Of a stretch of DNA of 64,000 bases, positions 1-11,631 are shown piece by piece. This DNA is from Lantana camara (lineage: Eukaryota; Streptophyta; Magnoliopsida; Lamiales; Verbenaceae): positions 48,419,001 through 48,483,000 of the forward strand of contig CM074858.1 of NCBI GenBank assembly GCA_037501455.1, given 5' to 3'. Position 1 is the first letter of the stretch, and the number at the start of each line of letters is the position of its first letter. Both the position numbers and the translations under genes were made by a program. The notes under the pieces were generated by a model that was not told where the DNA came from, searched no databases, and saw only the letters and a program-made list of their open reading frames with translations.

Positions 1-1212
1 CTTCCTGGAGCCTTTATCGGAATCATGTGAAGGAAGTTTTCAATACCTCAAATCTTTTTTCTCTCTTTCAGGCGAAGAAAAGTTCCATCATCGACAGTAC
101 CTTCGCTTTATCACCCTTCTCAAGGATGTGGGTACACCGTTTATAATCCTCTGATAGTCTCAAGATATCAGTTGGCTCAGCAAGTAGAAAAGGATTCAAC
201 TTGGTTAATGTTTGGAGTCTGTCTGGGATTAAAGATTTTCTTGGCTATAAATAGGGCAACTGGGATGATCTAGAACTCTATATGAGTTGTCTCTTCAAGC
301 GTGCTTCCTGCGTCGCCTTCATGAACGTATCAAGTTGACGTGGAATTGATGTCTCTTTCCATACCAACACCTCTGAGAAGATTGAAGCCTTGAAAATTAT
401 CGATTAAAGAATTGATTCTCTCTTTCGGGATAATTTGCGGATTGTTGGGTTTATCATCAAATTTCAAGGATCAATGGAAAATGTTCATCAGGACCTGGTG
501 TCTTCGGTTTCTATGTGCTATCTTGTATTGGAATAGAGAATTTAAGATTTTAGTTTTGAGGGAGTACTTTACTCTGACTAAGGAGGTTAATGAGAGGGTA
601 AAACCTGTTCTCTCTGTTTGTTAGATAAGAGCATGCTTGGAGCACAAAGCTATTCCTCTAAGAGTGAATACACAACCATTTTCTAACAAGAAGCTCAACG
701 GTTACTTCTATTTTCGGGTATGGAAAGTAGGTATAGGAATCAACCTAAGAATGACTCGCCCGAAAAATTGATATTGAAATTTCAAAGACATGTGGTGATT
801 AATGATGATTACGGATTGTTGTGAGAAGGAAAAGGAACACTAGGGTTGAGAAAACTGTCAAGGATTAAAATTTTAAAACAGAGATGAACTAAAGGATGGA
901 AACTTCAATTGCAAGGTTATGTACGCTGAATGTTGAAGCATGCTAATGCAATAAGAAGGAATCTCAATCAAAGGATTAAGTATTCAGCCGAACTGTACGA
1001 GTCCAAGAACTTCAATCCCCGGTGAACGGTACACTTCATCATGCATACCACGAGCATCATTAATTTATTATACGTGATTCCTTGTATGCTATTAATTTGT
1101 TTTATATGAACAACAACTTGATATAATTGATACCCTTTTTCCTAGTCTTTACGTGATAACTGTGAAAATTTTTATTATTATTGTTGTTGCCTGAACTTTA
1201 TTTCGTGTGCGT

Positions 1213-1318
1213 GAGACACGGGGATTCTCTTAAGGGTTGTCAAGAGACGGGGTTCTCTTGTTTCTTGATCGAGGGACGGGGGTCTCTCGTTAGTTGTTTG
1301 AGAGACGGGGCACTCTCA
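1213..1318 (+). repeat. Four regularly spaced hairpins with CGGGG loops
   Basis: Four short inverted repeats start at 1213, 1241, 1270 and 1299, a spacing of 28-29 bases. Each has a GAGA-type left arm, a loop containing CGGGG, and a TCTC-type right arm. The clearest is CAAGAGA (1241-1247) with TCTCTTG (1254-1260). The third needs one G-T pair and the fourth pairs TGAGAG with CTCTCA. They lie in the 3' untranslated part of element H. Function unknown. Confidence 0.7.
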
Positions 1319-1527
1319 TTATTTCCAGCTACTTGTCAACTTGTTCTAGTGGAAGGTTACATTTTCTTTCGAGTGTTTAGGCTCTGGAAAGTTGAGGGTC
1401 GTGACTTCACACATTGGAGGACCTTGTGAATTGAAGGCCTCTTTCGAACTAATCCCTGACGGGGAATGGCCAACCCGCGTGGGATGAAAACGTGAGAGTC
1501 AATTAAATTTCAGAAATGCAAGACAGT

Positions 1528-1564
1528 GGATCTGGGGACCAGATCCTCTTAAGGGGGAGAGAGT
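1528..1564 (+). promoter_or_regulatory. Stem-loop plus polypurine tract of element H
   Basis: GGATCTGG (1528-1535) pairs perfectly with CCAGATCC (1539-1546) around the loop GGA. It is followed by the purine tract AAGGGGGAGAGAG and the LTR start. A polypurine tract primes plus-strand DNA synthesis in LTR retrotransposons. The same stem-loop position recurs in D, E and F with different but still pairing bases. Confidence 0.75.
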
Positions 1565-4054
1565 TGTAACGCCCCAATTTCCAGACAGTCAGGTACGCTC
1601 GACATGAGTGAGTTTCGAGCGTTAGGATTTTATTTTATTATTTTCGTTTATTCAATTTATACGTGTTATATTAATTTTATGAATTGCATTTCAACATGAT
1701 TACGCGAAAATATGTGAAAACGTGTCAATTTACGAATTATTGTATAATTGGAATTCAATTGCTACATGGAATAATTGCCGAGCGTGATTTAATTGCTTAA
1801 TTGTCCTTAAATTCTCATTTCCTTTTCTTTAAGGACTAAATTACATGAAAATCTTGTGGACTAAATTGATCATTCTTTTATCTTTGTATCCTTAATTGCA
1901 TGACTTATATGTTTGGAGGATTCAATGGCAAATACCACTCTTTTCGAAGACATATATCGATATATGCATCTCTTCCATCTTCTTCATTTTCATTTCATGC
2001 CAAATATCAACCTTTGCTTCCTCTTTCCACCGAGCCAAACCATGAAGAAGAGAGGAGAAGACTTCATCAAATTCATCAAGTTTTTCCAAGAAAATTAGAG
2101 TTTTAAGCTCCATCTTCCATTTTCATCATCTTCTTCCATCTATTTTCCTTTCAAGGTATATATGAGCTAATTCTAGGAATTCTTGAATTAGAGCTTGAAG
2201 CTAGGGTTATGATTTCTATGTAATACTTGCTTATATGATGTTAGAATTATAATTCTAAGCTTTAGACTTGAAATTCATGCATAAATATTGAGAATTATGG
2301 ATGTATATGTTAAGTTCAAACATGAGTTGACGATGATGATTCTTGGAGATTCAAGCATGATATAAGTGTTTATATTGGTTTTATTGTATCCCAAGCATGT
2401 ACACATATTTCCTTTCATGAATTATAACATTTAGAAGTAAATCATGGGTGTTTAGTGGAGAATTGGTTGTGGTTCTTGTTCCCCTGTTCTTCCTGCTCTG
2501 TTTCTGTAATGTCTGCGTAATGGGAACGGCCCTTCCCGTTCCCTTTGTTTTTGGGGAACGGCCGTTCCCATATTTTAAATTATGTGCATGGCGGCGAGGA
2601 TGGGAACGACCGTTCCCACTTTATCTCACAGACGGGAACGACTCATCCCATCTTCGGGGCACAAAATCGGGAGACTAGGAACGACCCTTCCCCGTTCCCA
2701 TCTCACTGACAGAACAAAACATTCTGCATGAAATTCCAAATTTCACATTTTAATCTAATGGTTTTATTGGTCCCAATTTGTGATTATATGATCAATTACA
2801 TGCAATAATATGAATATATCATGCTACATTCGTAAATGCATGTCATCTCGTCACTTGATCATGCCGTGCGTCCTATTTGGTGCCATTATTAAGTCATTAT
2901 CTCACAAGTGCACAATGTCCCGTTTTCTTGTCCAGTTTTCCATGAAAATACTCATGATTACAAGCAAGTCATTTCACGCAAGCAAGTCATGTTCATGAAA
3001 AGCAAGCAAGCCATGTATCGTGCATGTTTTAGGTGAGTAAGCATGACCGTTCTCGTTGGGCCCGAGGGTAGTGGTTTGAGCCAACCGGGAAAGCAAGGGC
3101 TGACGGGTAACTCTCGCGCTATCCTCACCACATTGGGATGATCCCTGAATCCGCTAGGAGATTAGTGGAGGAAGGAGTTCCGGGCTTAGGGATTCATGTA
3201 CCCTCTGCTCAACACGACGTGGATGGTGAAGGCTAGCTACCTTCCCATCATTGGAGGGAGAAGGAGACTGGGGACGGGTCCGGCACCACGGATTGTCCTC
3301 GGGTTATTACATGATTTCCATTCCTTGATTGAATTACTTGATTGCACTATCGCACGATAATGGAATTGCATGATCATCTATTGATTAACAAAGCAAGCAT
3401 GTTTCATGTACATGTGGAGTACGGTTGGAGACTGCCCTCACTCGCCGGGGCCATGTATTGAATACATGAAAATGAACAAGTATTTAATATTGATAGTTGT
3501 ATTCTCGGGCGAAGAGTACTTCATTATTGAACTTATATTCTTATCTTTTCTAAAACTTTACCCGGGAATATAGCTTGCCTGTTAACTGCGCTAATATTAT
3601 TTAAACCCCTCACTCGGTCTTCACAAACTGACACCTCCACCTTTCAGGTTATTGCAGGTGCACGCTAGGCGGGAAGTGGGTCGAGTCCAGTTCTTGTAAC
3701 CGAGTCTAGCACGGTGCATTTTATTTGTTGTTGCATGACTATTATTGTTATTTATTATACATTTAAGAGATGATAATGTATTGATATGTAAAGTTAGAAC
3801 ATAGTTTACTTGATAAAGAATCATTAAAGATAATACGCACTCGATGTTGGTAATTGATATTGAATGAATTATGCTTCCGCTTTACTTTTGTTCGTTATGT
3901 TATTTGAATTGAGGTTAGTCCCGCCTAGCTAGTTGTCATTTTATTTTATTGATAGCCGTTCGCTGCAGGTTGGTTCATGTACTGATTATCCATTTCGTTT
4001 GTGGATCGACCTGTAGTGCGGGGGTGTGGCATCTCCACGTGGAGGGGTGCTACA
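1565..4054 (+). repeat. 3' LTR of gypsy element H (2,490 bp)
   Basis: The LTR starts TGTAACGCCCC after the polypurine tract and ends GGGGTGCTACA at 4054, giving TG...CA termini. The start and end match the solo LTR at 27393-30052, and the end is the reverse complement of the D and E left ends, so these belong to one broad LTR group. It contains a GC palindrome cluster (2522-2700), a conserved core near 3057-3190 that recurs in other families here, and a weak hairpin near 3615. The 5' LTR lies outside the window, so no target duplication can be tested. Short open frames inside it look like chance. Confidence 0.85.
2522..2700. repeat. GC palindrome cluster in LTR H
   Basis: Several copies of a GGGAACGGCCGTTCCC-type palindrome are present. 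The perfect 16-mer is at 2554-2569, a near-perfect one at 2602-2617, and weaker ones lie around 2522-2543, 2634-2649 and 2675-2700. The spacing is about 35-50 bases. The same type of cluster occurs in solo LTR I and in all four LTRs of E. Confidence 0.8.
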
Positions 4055-4710
4055 AGAAAACTATGAGAACAATGATCACGAGGGCGGATACCACTACCCC
4101 TTGGCGAGGGGATCCCCCCCATTGGAGAAGTCCTGATGGCCCAAGCTGGAATGGGCAAAGTACCTACGTCTATCAACCGTTACGACGGAACCATCAACCC
4201 CGCAGAGCATTTGGACCATTTTTTGCATCTTGTGCACCTATATGAGCACTCCAGTCACTATTGGGCCAAAGTTTTCATCACTTCCCTTGTGGAAAGGCCC
4301 AGGAATGGTACAAGCGGTTGCCATCTCGCTCGATCAGATCATATGGAGAGCTCACCAACGCCTTTTTGAATCACTTCAACTCCCTAAATGCTCCAATCAT
4401 AGCACCCACGGCCCTTTACAACTGGGTCCAAGGCGAGCACGAGTCCCTCCAATCCTTTTTTGCTCGCTTCAATAAAGAGGTGCTCTTGGTGGAGAGGCCC
4501 TCGATGGACTTTCTGATCCACGTGCTCTTAAAGGCCTGCAACCACAGGCAATATGTGAGCAAAAAGTTCACGGATGCCATTGTAAAGCAAAGGCCAGCGT
4601 CACTTATGGCCATGAGGGAGATTGCCGAGCCATACTTCGCGCTCAAGGATATGTGTGGATCCAATGCTCCCAGACACCGCAGCCACCAGAAGAACGAGCG
4701 AGGGCGATAG
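4055..4710 (+). pseudogene. Tat-like Ty3/gypsy gag fragment
   Basis: The translation resembles the retrotransposon gag domain of Tat-type gypsy elements. The frame from 4136 gives an INRYDGTINPAEHLDHF stretch, and the frame from 4261 gives KAQEWYKRLPSRSI followed by a region of SLQSFFARFNKEV type. These two halves are one domain separated by a frameshift at about 4285-4296. Gag would form the particle that packages element RNA. The stop at 4708-4710 is artificial: the open frame runs straight into the LTR of copia C, which inserted here. The left edge is set by element H. No zinc knuckle or pol survives in this window. The lineage assignment is from memory of the family pattern and is moderately sure. 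Confidence 0.75.
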
Positions 4711-4711
4711 C

Positions 4712-6876
4712 TGTTGGGAATAGTGCCCTGAAAATTCAATTTGTTGAATTAATTAAATTGAATTTACAGCAAGTTGTGAGTATTTCACATATTGATAATT
4801 AATGGCGTGTGGTGGTATTCTTATATGAAATGTGTTTCAGAGGAAAAGACTTTGAATACTGAAATCACGTGTCATTAAAGTTCTAGTCGGTAAGATAAGA
4901 ATATGTTCTTATCAAGACTATAACGTGGTTATATAAGATGATTAGTCTTTAGTCATAGGGAATGGTCATTCCGATTATAACACGCCGATGATTTTCAATA
5001 GGATTGGAAACATCAAACTGGACCACTGACATTATTCATTTTATACTGCTATCTAAAATGAATAAAATCTCAGGAAGCATCGTACTCTTAATCCTGATAA
5101 TATTTCGGGTTTGGACATGTAGTGTTAGTCACTGTAATATACTCGAAGTGAGGTCTCGGCAACGGTGGCCAAAATACTTTGTACGTTCGGTGACAACATG
5201 AAATGTGCTAAAGAGTTATATTGATCGAGGAATCTGTGGCCTTGTTGGAAGGTAAAAGATATCCCTGAAATAGATTTGCAAAAGTTCAAATTAAGACTTT
5301 AGCCAATGCACTTCACGTGATACGTCACCGAAGTTGTATGATGAATGTGTTTCACATACAGAGAATTTGAACTTAAGGCGAATCAATAAATTTCAGATTG
5401 GAGATGAAAAATAAATGATAGTAGTTGCAATTTATTTTTCATGGATATCTACACGGAGGAGTGAAATGCGAAATTATTCTAGATCGATAAATTCGTGAAT
5501 AATTTAATTAATTTTAGAGTGCAACAATATTTACTAAATGGAATTAAATATTGTTAAATGATAATTAATTACTATCATGAGAATATAATATATTAACCCA
5601 TTTGAAGCTAAAATTAATTAGTCCTGCAGGTCCCCCTGTAAGCCCCCAATTGAAAACCCGAAGATAAAATATTAAAAGGAGAAAGAGAAATGAATTTTCA
5701 AAGTGTTTGAAAATAGCCAAGGGATTTATTTTAAGAAATAAATCAAAGTTCCAAGAGTTGGAAATGCCCGGAATTTTATTTTGGAGAAATAAAATTTTCA
5801 TCGAAAAAAAAAAATATTTTTGCTGACGTGGCATGCCACATCAGCGGATAGGCATGAGGTGGCGCTGACTGGGCGCCAGGTGGCCCGCCACACGTACGAC
5901 TGAGATCGCGCCATGTCAGTATGAAACAACGACCCAGATTTGAGTTGGACTGGGCCGATCAACGGGGCAGGTTACGGGTCACTGGATCAAAAAACGGATA
6001 AGGTCGGATCATCCAATTGGATCGGACCGGATACGTGGTGGCATAGGGGCACGAACCGGGCTGAACCGGGTTCGGACAGGGTTCAGTTGGACCGGACCGG
6101 GTTGACACGCACCACCTTCTAGCGGCGCGTGAAGGCGCGTCCGGTTGCCTATCGGCACATGCTCGGCGGCTTTGGATTCGTGGTGACGAGACCTTCAACG
6201 TGCCCTCATAGTCCGTCAGTTTTGCAAGTTGTGCAACTGGGGTGTGAAATTACCATTTTGCCCTCGAGTTTTTCCCTATAAATAGGGGTCTTGGGTCCTC
6301 ATTTTCTCTCACAAGTTTGGGGATGGTTTTGGCTGAGTTCTAGCTTTGAAACCAAGTCCCTTTTTCTCCTAGTTAATTCCTAATTATTTTGGAATTAATT
6401 TTAATTAGGTGTTTATATATATTAATATATAAAACACTTAATTTCGGGAGATTAAACCTTGAAAAGGGTTTTCTAGTTTAAAGTTTATTTTTTCTAGTAT
6501 TTAGAGAAATACTTTCAGAGCCCACACTCCGAGGGTTTCTCCGGGGATATTGCGGGGAAGCTCTGCCGGTCTCACGAAAGGGAAAGGAGCTGGAAAAATG
6601 CCGTTAGATAGCCATATTTGCAGTACGGTAATATTTTACAGTTGTATTTTTAAAGCATGATAAATTATATGCTCTTGTGTTAATTGCATGTTAGATATTC
6701 ATCTGCTTAATTGATTTAAAATTTGTTATCAATTACATGTATATACTTGAGTAGATCCGGCTAGTCTTTCGCTGTTTGTATTTAAATATTTTAGAAATAT
6801 TTTGATACCTGCATATTAGGGAAAAAATTTCAAGTACGGTCCCGGAACAGTACTATTTCGGGTCCCTGTACTAGCA
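4712..6876 (+). repeat. 5' LTR of copia C (2,165 bp)
   Basis: It starts TGTTGGGAATAGTGCCC and ends ACTAGCA two bases before the primer binding site. The same sequence restarts at 33779 as the 3' LTR. It carries a TATA box at 6277-6284 and a GC-rich stretch at about 5820-6200 with repeated ACCGGGTT-like words. The open frames on both strands in that stretch are not supported as genes. Confidence 0.9.
6277..6284 (+). promoter_or_regulatory. TATA box of the C LTR
   Basis: TATAAATA sits within CCCTATAAATAGGGG about 600 bases before the LTR end, a usual position for a retrotransposon Pol II promoter. Transcription would begin about 30 bases downstream. Inferred from motif and position only. Confidence 0.6.
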
Positions 6877-6878
6877 AC

Positions 6879-6889
6879 TGGTATCAGAG
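6879..6889 (+). promoter_or_regulatory. Primer binding site of C (initiator Met tRNA)
   Basis: TGGTATCAGAG lies two bases after the LTR end and is complementary to the 3' end of plant initiator methionine tRNA. It primes minus-strand synthesis. Confidence 0.85.
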
Positions 6890-8469
6890 TCATGCTCTAG
6901 ATATATGCATGCATTGATATGATCCATGCGATGTATAATTTTAAATTTGCTACTGTACACGTAAATTCTGTCAAATGAGACTGGTTTTTAAGTGGGACCG
7001 TTGTAACCCCTCCAGTGTTTCCTGGGAATTTACGTGGAATGGAATTTCTTTGGGAAACAATTTAATTGCTTTTCCTGAAAAATTACCGAATCAGTGAACA
7101 TGATTTAAATTATGTGATAATTTATTTATAACATGTTTACTTTATGCCATTTATTTTAAGCATGATAATTACGTGATAATTATATGAAAGCATGCTTAAT
7201 TATTTTATTTTATGGCATGATCATGATAATATGAGATATTCTGTTATTTTCAAGTATGCATATTTTATTTAATGTGATTAGATAAATAATGTTTAATAGA
7301 GATTAGACGCAATGTATAATTGGACTAATATTTTTCGGCCTAATTAATAAGTAGTTATTAAATTGCCTTGAAATATTATTGGGATTTTAAATTTGATTTA
7401 GTAATCCTAGTGGGAGCGTATTAATTAGATTAATCACTTCCGATAATGAGACGCCAAAAGTGATTATATGTTAATAAAAAGATAATCCACATCTTTTAAA
7501 AATTCAAGTGGGAGCGAGATGAAAAGAGTTGGATTCTCACAGCCTCCATTACCCATCTACAGTATAGTGGATGTGTACTACTCTCTTCGACGGGTATATA
7601 TTCGCGGTATTCAAGATTAGACTTCTACGGATAGAATGAAATATGGGAAAGTCAGCTCGACCACGCCTCCATGTAGTGTCTTGACCTACTCGTACGGACT
7701 TCTAGGTAATGGTGCACACTTGACTAAGTAATGTATTAACCTCCTTTCGGAGCTCTGTTACATTTACTTAGAGGTCAAGGGTTGATGTGGTGGAATAACA
7801 TTGTTTGGTAAGAGTTACATAGATGGCATGTTAATTAAGAATAGTTCCTGCTTTCTAATTGGTTTTCGACCTCGCCTTCGGGGAGTCAACTGCAGTTATT
7901 TAAGTCGCCATTGCGTAAATCAAAATGCTTATGCGGATTTCATTTATTGGTTAGACGCAGAAGAAAGTGAAATACAAAATCATAACTTGCATAATTTTAG
8001 TTTACGATCTCTCTTAGCCCACTCCAAAGTATATGTCTATAAGGAAATAGGCTAGTAAGGAGTCAACTATGCTGACTAGGAAATGAATCATGACATCGTG
8101 TTGAGACACGAAAGTTTACGTACTCACTGAACCTTATCCAAAAATTTCAGAAACTACAGCCAGTCAGGGATTAGAAGACGCTTATTCCAAATGGATCAAG
8201 CGTGATGATTTGGCTAGTCTTATATCCTAACATCTGTTTTAGATGTTCTTGAGCATCAGATGTAAGAGATGCTTACTGATGCGAACATAATTTGAAAATA
8301 GGATTGTACGAATGTACGAGTTAATGAAAAAGGTTGTTTGTTAAAGATGTTTGAAGGATCACTGGTTCAGAATCACATTATGAATATGATAATAATCTGA
8401 ACGAGATTGAAAGCCTCTGTGCTTAAAGAGAAAATCTTAACACATAGGATACGATCCTATACTCTCTGC
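6890..8469 (+). other. Leader and decayed gag start of C
   Basis: This stretch has no convincing open gene. It is the untranslated leader of C plus what should be the 5' half of gag, now too decayed for me to align. The 84-residue open frame at 7801-8055 shows no family features. Confidence 0.5.
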
Positions 8470-9156
8470 CTAAGTCGTTTGAACGTTCAAGATTAATTTT
8501 AAATATTTTTTTTAAAACCCAACCTAAACCAATGAACGACCTCAATATGGCAGAAAGGGTGATATAGACTAAGGGAAAAGTTCTCTTAAATCAGACATCA
8601 ATATCCACGGCCTAGGAAGGCAGTACGTGGAAGAAAAGGAAAATGAATGGTTCCCAATTTTAACGTTCAGAAATAGAAAGTCAAATCCGACAATCGAAAA
8701 GTGTTTCTATTCCGGTGGCAACGAGTATTGAAAAGAAATTGTCCAAAATACTTAGTTTGTCTGTTTGCTATGCCGTTTAGATAAGATATGAAGATATCTT
8801 ACTCGTTGAAAGTATGTTTAGTTAGGAATTGACCAGACTCCTGGTGTGTGGATTCGAGCTCAACTAATCATATTTACAATTCGTTGCGAACATTCAAACT
8901 AACCAGGAAGTTTGAAAAACGGCTAACACACAACTACTGCTCGAGGATAATACAAGTCTAATTGTATTAGCAGTAAGTACTATAAAGTCGTATTTTGACA
9001 ATAGGGTTTTAATATTATACGTGCCATATATACAGAAATTTGATTTCTGTGAGTTATTTGATAATTAATGGTCTAACAGTTTATTTTGAATAAAGGTTTA
9101 CCATTAAAATAAATAAAAGGTTTATTTGCTCTGGCACAATAAAAGATGGTATTTTA
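8470..9156 (+). pseudogene. Copia C gag zinc knuckle and protease remnant
   Basis: Around 8702-8750 the translation gives CFYSGGNEY followed, after a one-base shift, by KRNCPKY. This is a CCHC zinc knuckle of copia gag whose second Cys has become Ser. At about 8842-8890 the sequence WCVDSSSTNHIYNS matches the copia protease active site, with the usual DSG altered to DSS. At about 9025-9150 the VPYIQRNLISVSYL-type segment before the GAG-pre-integrase domain is visible. Element A interrupts the frame at 9157, and the coding region resumes at 31270. Stops and frameshifts make it non-functional. Confidence 0.7.
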
Positions 9157-9535
9157 TGTTGGAAAACTAGAGCAGAAACGCAGCGAAAATTTAAAATTTT
9201 TCCAAAAGATTGATCATGGACATGCAATTCTCATGTCGTATCTTAGGGTGTTTAGAAACTTACGTTGATTGAAGCTTTCTAGTGATGTTAGTACCACCTA
9301 CTGAACACCCTTCAAGCGGAATGTCCCTCGAACGATTCTCGATAGATCCCAAAGCAGCGATCCTCTAAAGCGTATCCACACCAATCCTAGAACACGATCA
9401 AGCAAGTGAGAATGCTAGTTCTATAACTTGTGTTAATGGCTAGGGTTTTGCTTTTGAAAACTTTTCTTTTATTTTTCTCAAAAACATAACACTTTGTGAG
9501 TGTTGGTCTAAAGAATAAGAGAAGCCCCACCCTTG

Positions 9536-9543
9536 TATTTATA
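9536..9543 (-). promoter_or_regulatory. TATA box of the A LTR (left copy)
   Basis: The minus-strand TATAAATA lies inside the inverted repeat CCCTTGTATTTATACAAGGG. The right copy has the same site at 26959-26966. Motif-based inference. Confidence 0.55.
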
Positions 9544-9917
9544 CAAGGGGGGTTCGAACTCCCTAGGGTTTTCCTAAACCCAGTGGACTTCTTTTCTTGC
9601 TCACTAATTAAGTAATTTAATTATTTATTTAATTGGAGAAAATAAGTTCCTAACTTATTCTCCAAGTCTAGCAAGCATAATCTTCTCTCTCCTACAATAG
9701 GAAGTTAGACTTTTCAACTTTCCTAAAGCTAAAAGTCAAGATTCAATAAATTAATTAATTCTCAATTAATTATTTATTGGGTTAAGTTTGAGAAATAAAA
9801 TCTTAATAATTAATTCAAAATTAATTAAAAGACTTAAATTACTTAATTACAATTTAATTAATTAATTCTAGAAAAGATTTCGCGTGTAATAAAATTACAC
9901 ACCGAAACCACTTTACT

Positions 9918-9977
9918 ACACGTGTACATTACATGTGCAAGCCACGTGGCAGCTATGTTCCAAGCGTGACACGTGGT
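9918..9977. promoter_or_regulatory. G-box cluster in the A LTR
   Basis: Three ACGTG-core sites lie within 60 bases: ACACGTGT (9918), the perfect palindrome GCCACGTGGC (9941-9950) and GACACGTGGT (9968). On the minus strand they lie upstream of the TATA box. Such cores are bound by plant bZIP and bHLH proteins; use here is inferred. Confidence 0.45.
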
Positions 9978-10038
9978 GGGGTGTGACTCGTTTCGCCCTC
10001 TTCGATCAACATTTTGATCCTTCGTTAATCATATTAAC

Positions 10039-11631
10039 TGTTAGGAATAGTGCCCTAGAAAGCCGATTGTATATCCACTTTGTGCTTTTCCTTATTGTAA
10101 TCACAGACAATCTTTGAATGAAATAACGAATTGAGGCAACACTTCTTTATATTCTCTTGTTTGGTATGCGTTTACTTTAGTTGTGCATGTATGAGAACTC
10201 CCCTAATCCTGATGACTTTAGGACTCTACCATATAGGTGAAATGGTTCATGAAACGAGTCCTATATCACATAAGTCATGATTAGTAAAATACTCCAAGCC
10301 GATGAGTCCTACAGACAGTGGGAGTGTCAACCTGACTCCTCTAAGGCTTGCTTGTGGGATCACGCCCTTAAGAAGGACCACCTTGTTTCATGGAGGTGCA
10401 AAGTGTATAGTTGATACGTGCGTGATACATGAGGGTGTTTACTTTAATAAGTAAGTTCACTGAGGTGCCCCGTGTGAGAACATTCCTAAATGGGAAAGGA
10501 AGTTTCTATTTCAGGAAATAGAAACTTCCAGATTAGGAAATATCTCACGATTCATTGATGTGATTAATTGACCCTTAGACTTGAGGTTCCTTGTCACTTT
10601 ATGAGTTAATTCTGTAGTCTTAGGTATAAGCATTAAAGGGTGTCGCCTTAGACAACTGATTCAAGGCTTATGCTGGGGCTGCACAAGTGATTCATGAAAG
10701 TGAATGAGAATCAAGAAAGGACCTACATTTGCATTTGCAAGGTGATCTCTTAGTGTGTAAGTCATTCATATGCCATATGGAGTCCTTGGCCAAGGCAGTA
10801 GATCAAGACATCATGAAAAGGGTTTCTTGGATTGAGATCAAATAGATATGAAATGCACTTAGCTTTAAGACCGGATTATTAGGATTCTGATTATTCCCTT
10901 ACCCTAGATCTTGGTTGAGAGATAGTAAGTAGGAGGATTGTATCTCACATGAATCAATGACTTAAAGGTTCTGTCGAATCCGAACATTCCAATTCAGCTA
11001 GGGGTTAAACACCTGTTGCTAGCCTATGGTCGTTTAATCTGTGGACTGATTAATTAATTAGTGAATTAATTAATTAGGGTCACTGCTAATTGAATTGAGA
11101 ACCTAGAGGGTCACACACAACAACTTGGTTACATGAGTTGAGGCTTTAAAATGATTAAACGAGTTAATCGGGCCAAGAGGGTTCCACACGTGTGAACCAC
11201 ACATGTGGCTAACGTGATTGACACGTGTCCTTGTGACACGTGTCTCACTCGTGTGTAAATATATGTGTATATTTATTTATGTGTTAAATAATTAACGTGA
11301 TTAATTATTTAATAGACTTTGGTTTAATTTTGAATTAAAAAGAAAGTCTTATTTTGGAGAAAAATAATCTAGTTAATTAGTTATGAATTAATTAATTAGA
11401 TAAAATAAGTTATTTATTTTAAATAAATAAGGTATAAAATTATCCAAAAATAGTTTGGATATTTTTAGCTCTCTTGAAAGTTGATTTGAATTAGAATTCA
11501 AAGTCAAAGTCAAAATTACTTGATGATCAAGTAATAGGAGAGAGAGAGAGACCAAAATCCTAGCCCATTAAGGACTAGGAATTTCGGCACTCCCCTCTTA
11601 ATAAATAGGAGAGCTCGAGCTCCTTATGGAA
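10039..11631 (+). repeat. 5' LTR of B, truncated at its 3' end
   Basis: It matches the 3' LTR (17462-19410) closely up to GAGCTCGAGCTCC near 11624, then departs. The last part of the LTR (the equivalent of about 19045-19410), the primer binding site and the start of the leader are missing. The TATA box is altered too: TTAATAAATAG here against ATATAAATAG at 19015-19024 in the 3' copy. Confidence 0.85.
10479..10545 (+). other. Long hairpin in the B LTR
   Basis: GGAAGTTTCTATTTC (10498-10512) pairs perfectly with GAAATAGAAACTTCC (10515-10529) around a two-base loop. Outer words TTCCTAA and TTAGGAA extend the fold. The 3' LTR has the same hairpin near 17914-17950 with one mismatch. The A LTR (about 19972-20018) has a shorter form at the same place. 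Confidence 0.75.

Larger units (their letters stand above)
1..1564 (+). mobile_element. 3' internal tail of a Ty3/gypsy element (H)
   Basis: This stretch leads into an LTR at 1565 and ends in a purine-rich tract (1549-1564) directly before the LTR's TG, so it is the 3' end of an element whose body lies left of the window. I cannot recognise reverse transcriptase, integrase or chromodomain residues in any frame, and the open frames are short. The last 350 bases resemble the 3' untranslated part of a chromovirus: a hairpin array (1213-1318), a stem-loop (1528-1546) and the polypurine tract. Its membership of Ty3/gypsy rests on these UTR signals and on the LTR termini, not on protein homology. 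Confidence 0.65.

Noticed and set aside
412..1429. Short plus-strand frames (412-624 and 1181-1429) as env-like or host genes
   Set aside because: No signal peptide, membrane segment pattern or family motif I can support. They lie in the decayed tail of H and the second overlaps the hairpin array.
5959..6198. Open frames on both strands in the GC-rich part of the C LTR
   Set aside because: Caused by repeated ACCGGGTT-like words. Lies in an LTR and lacks any recognised domain.
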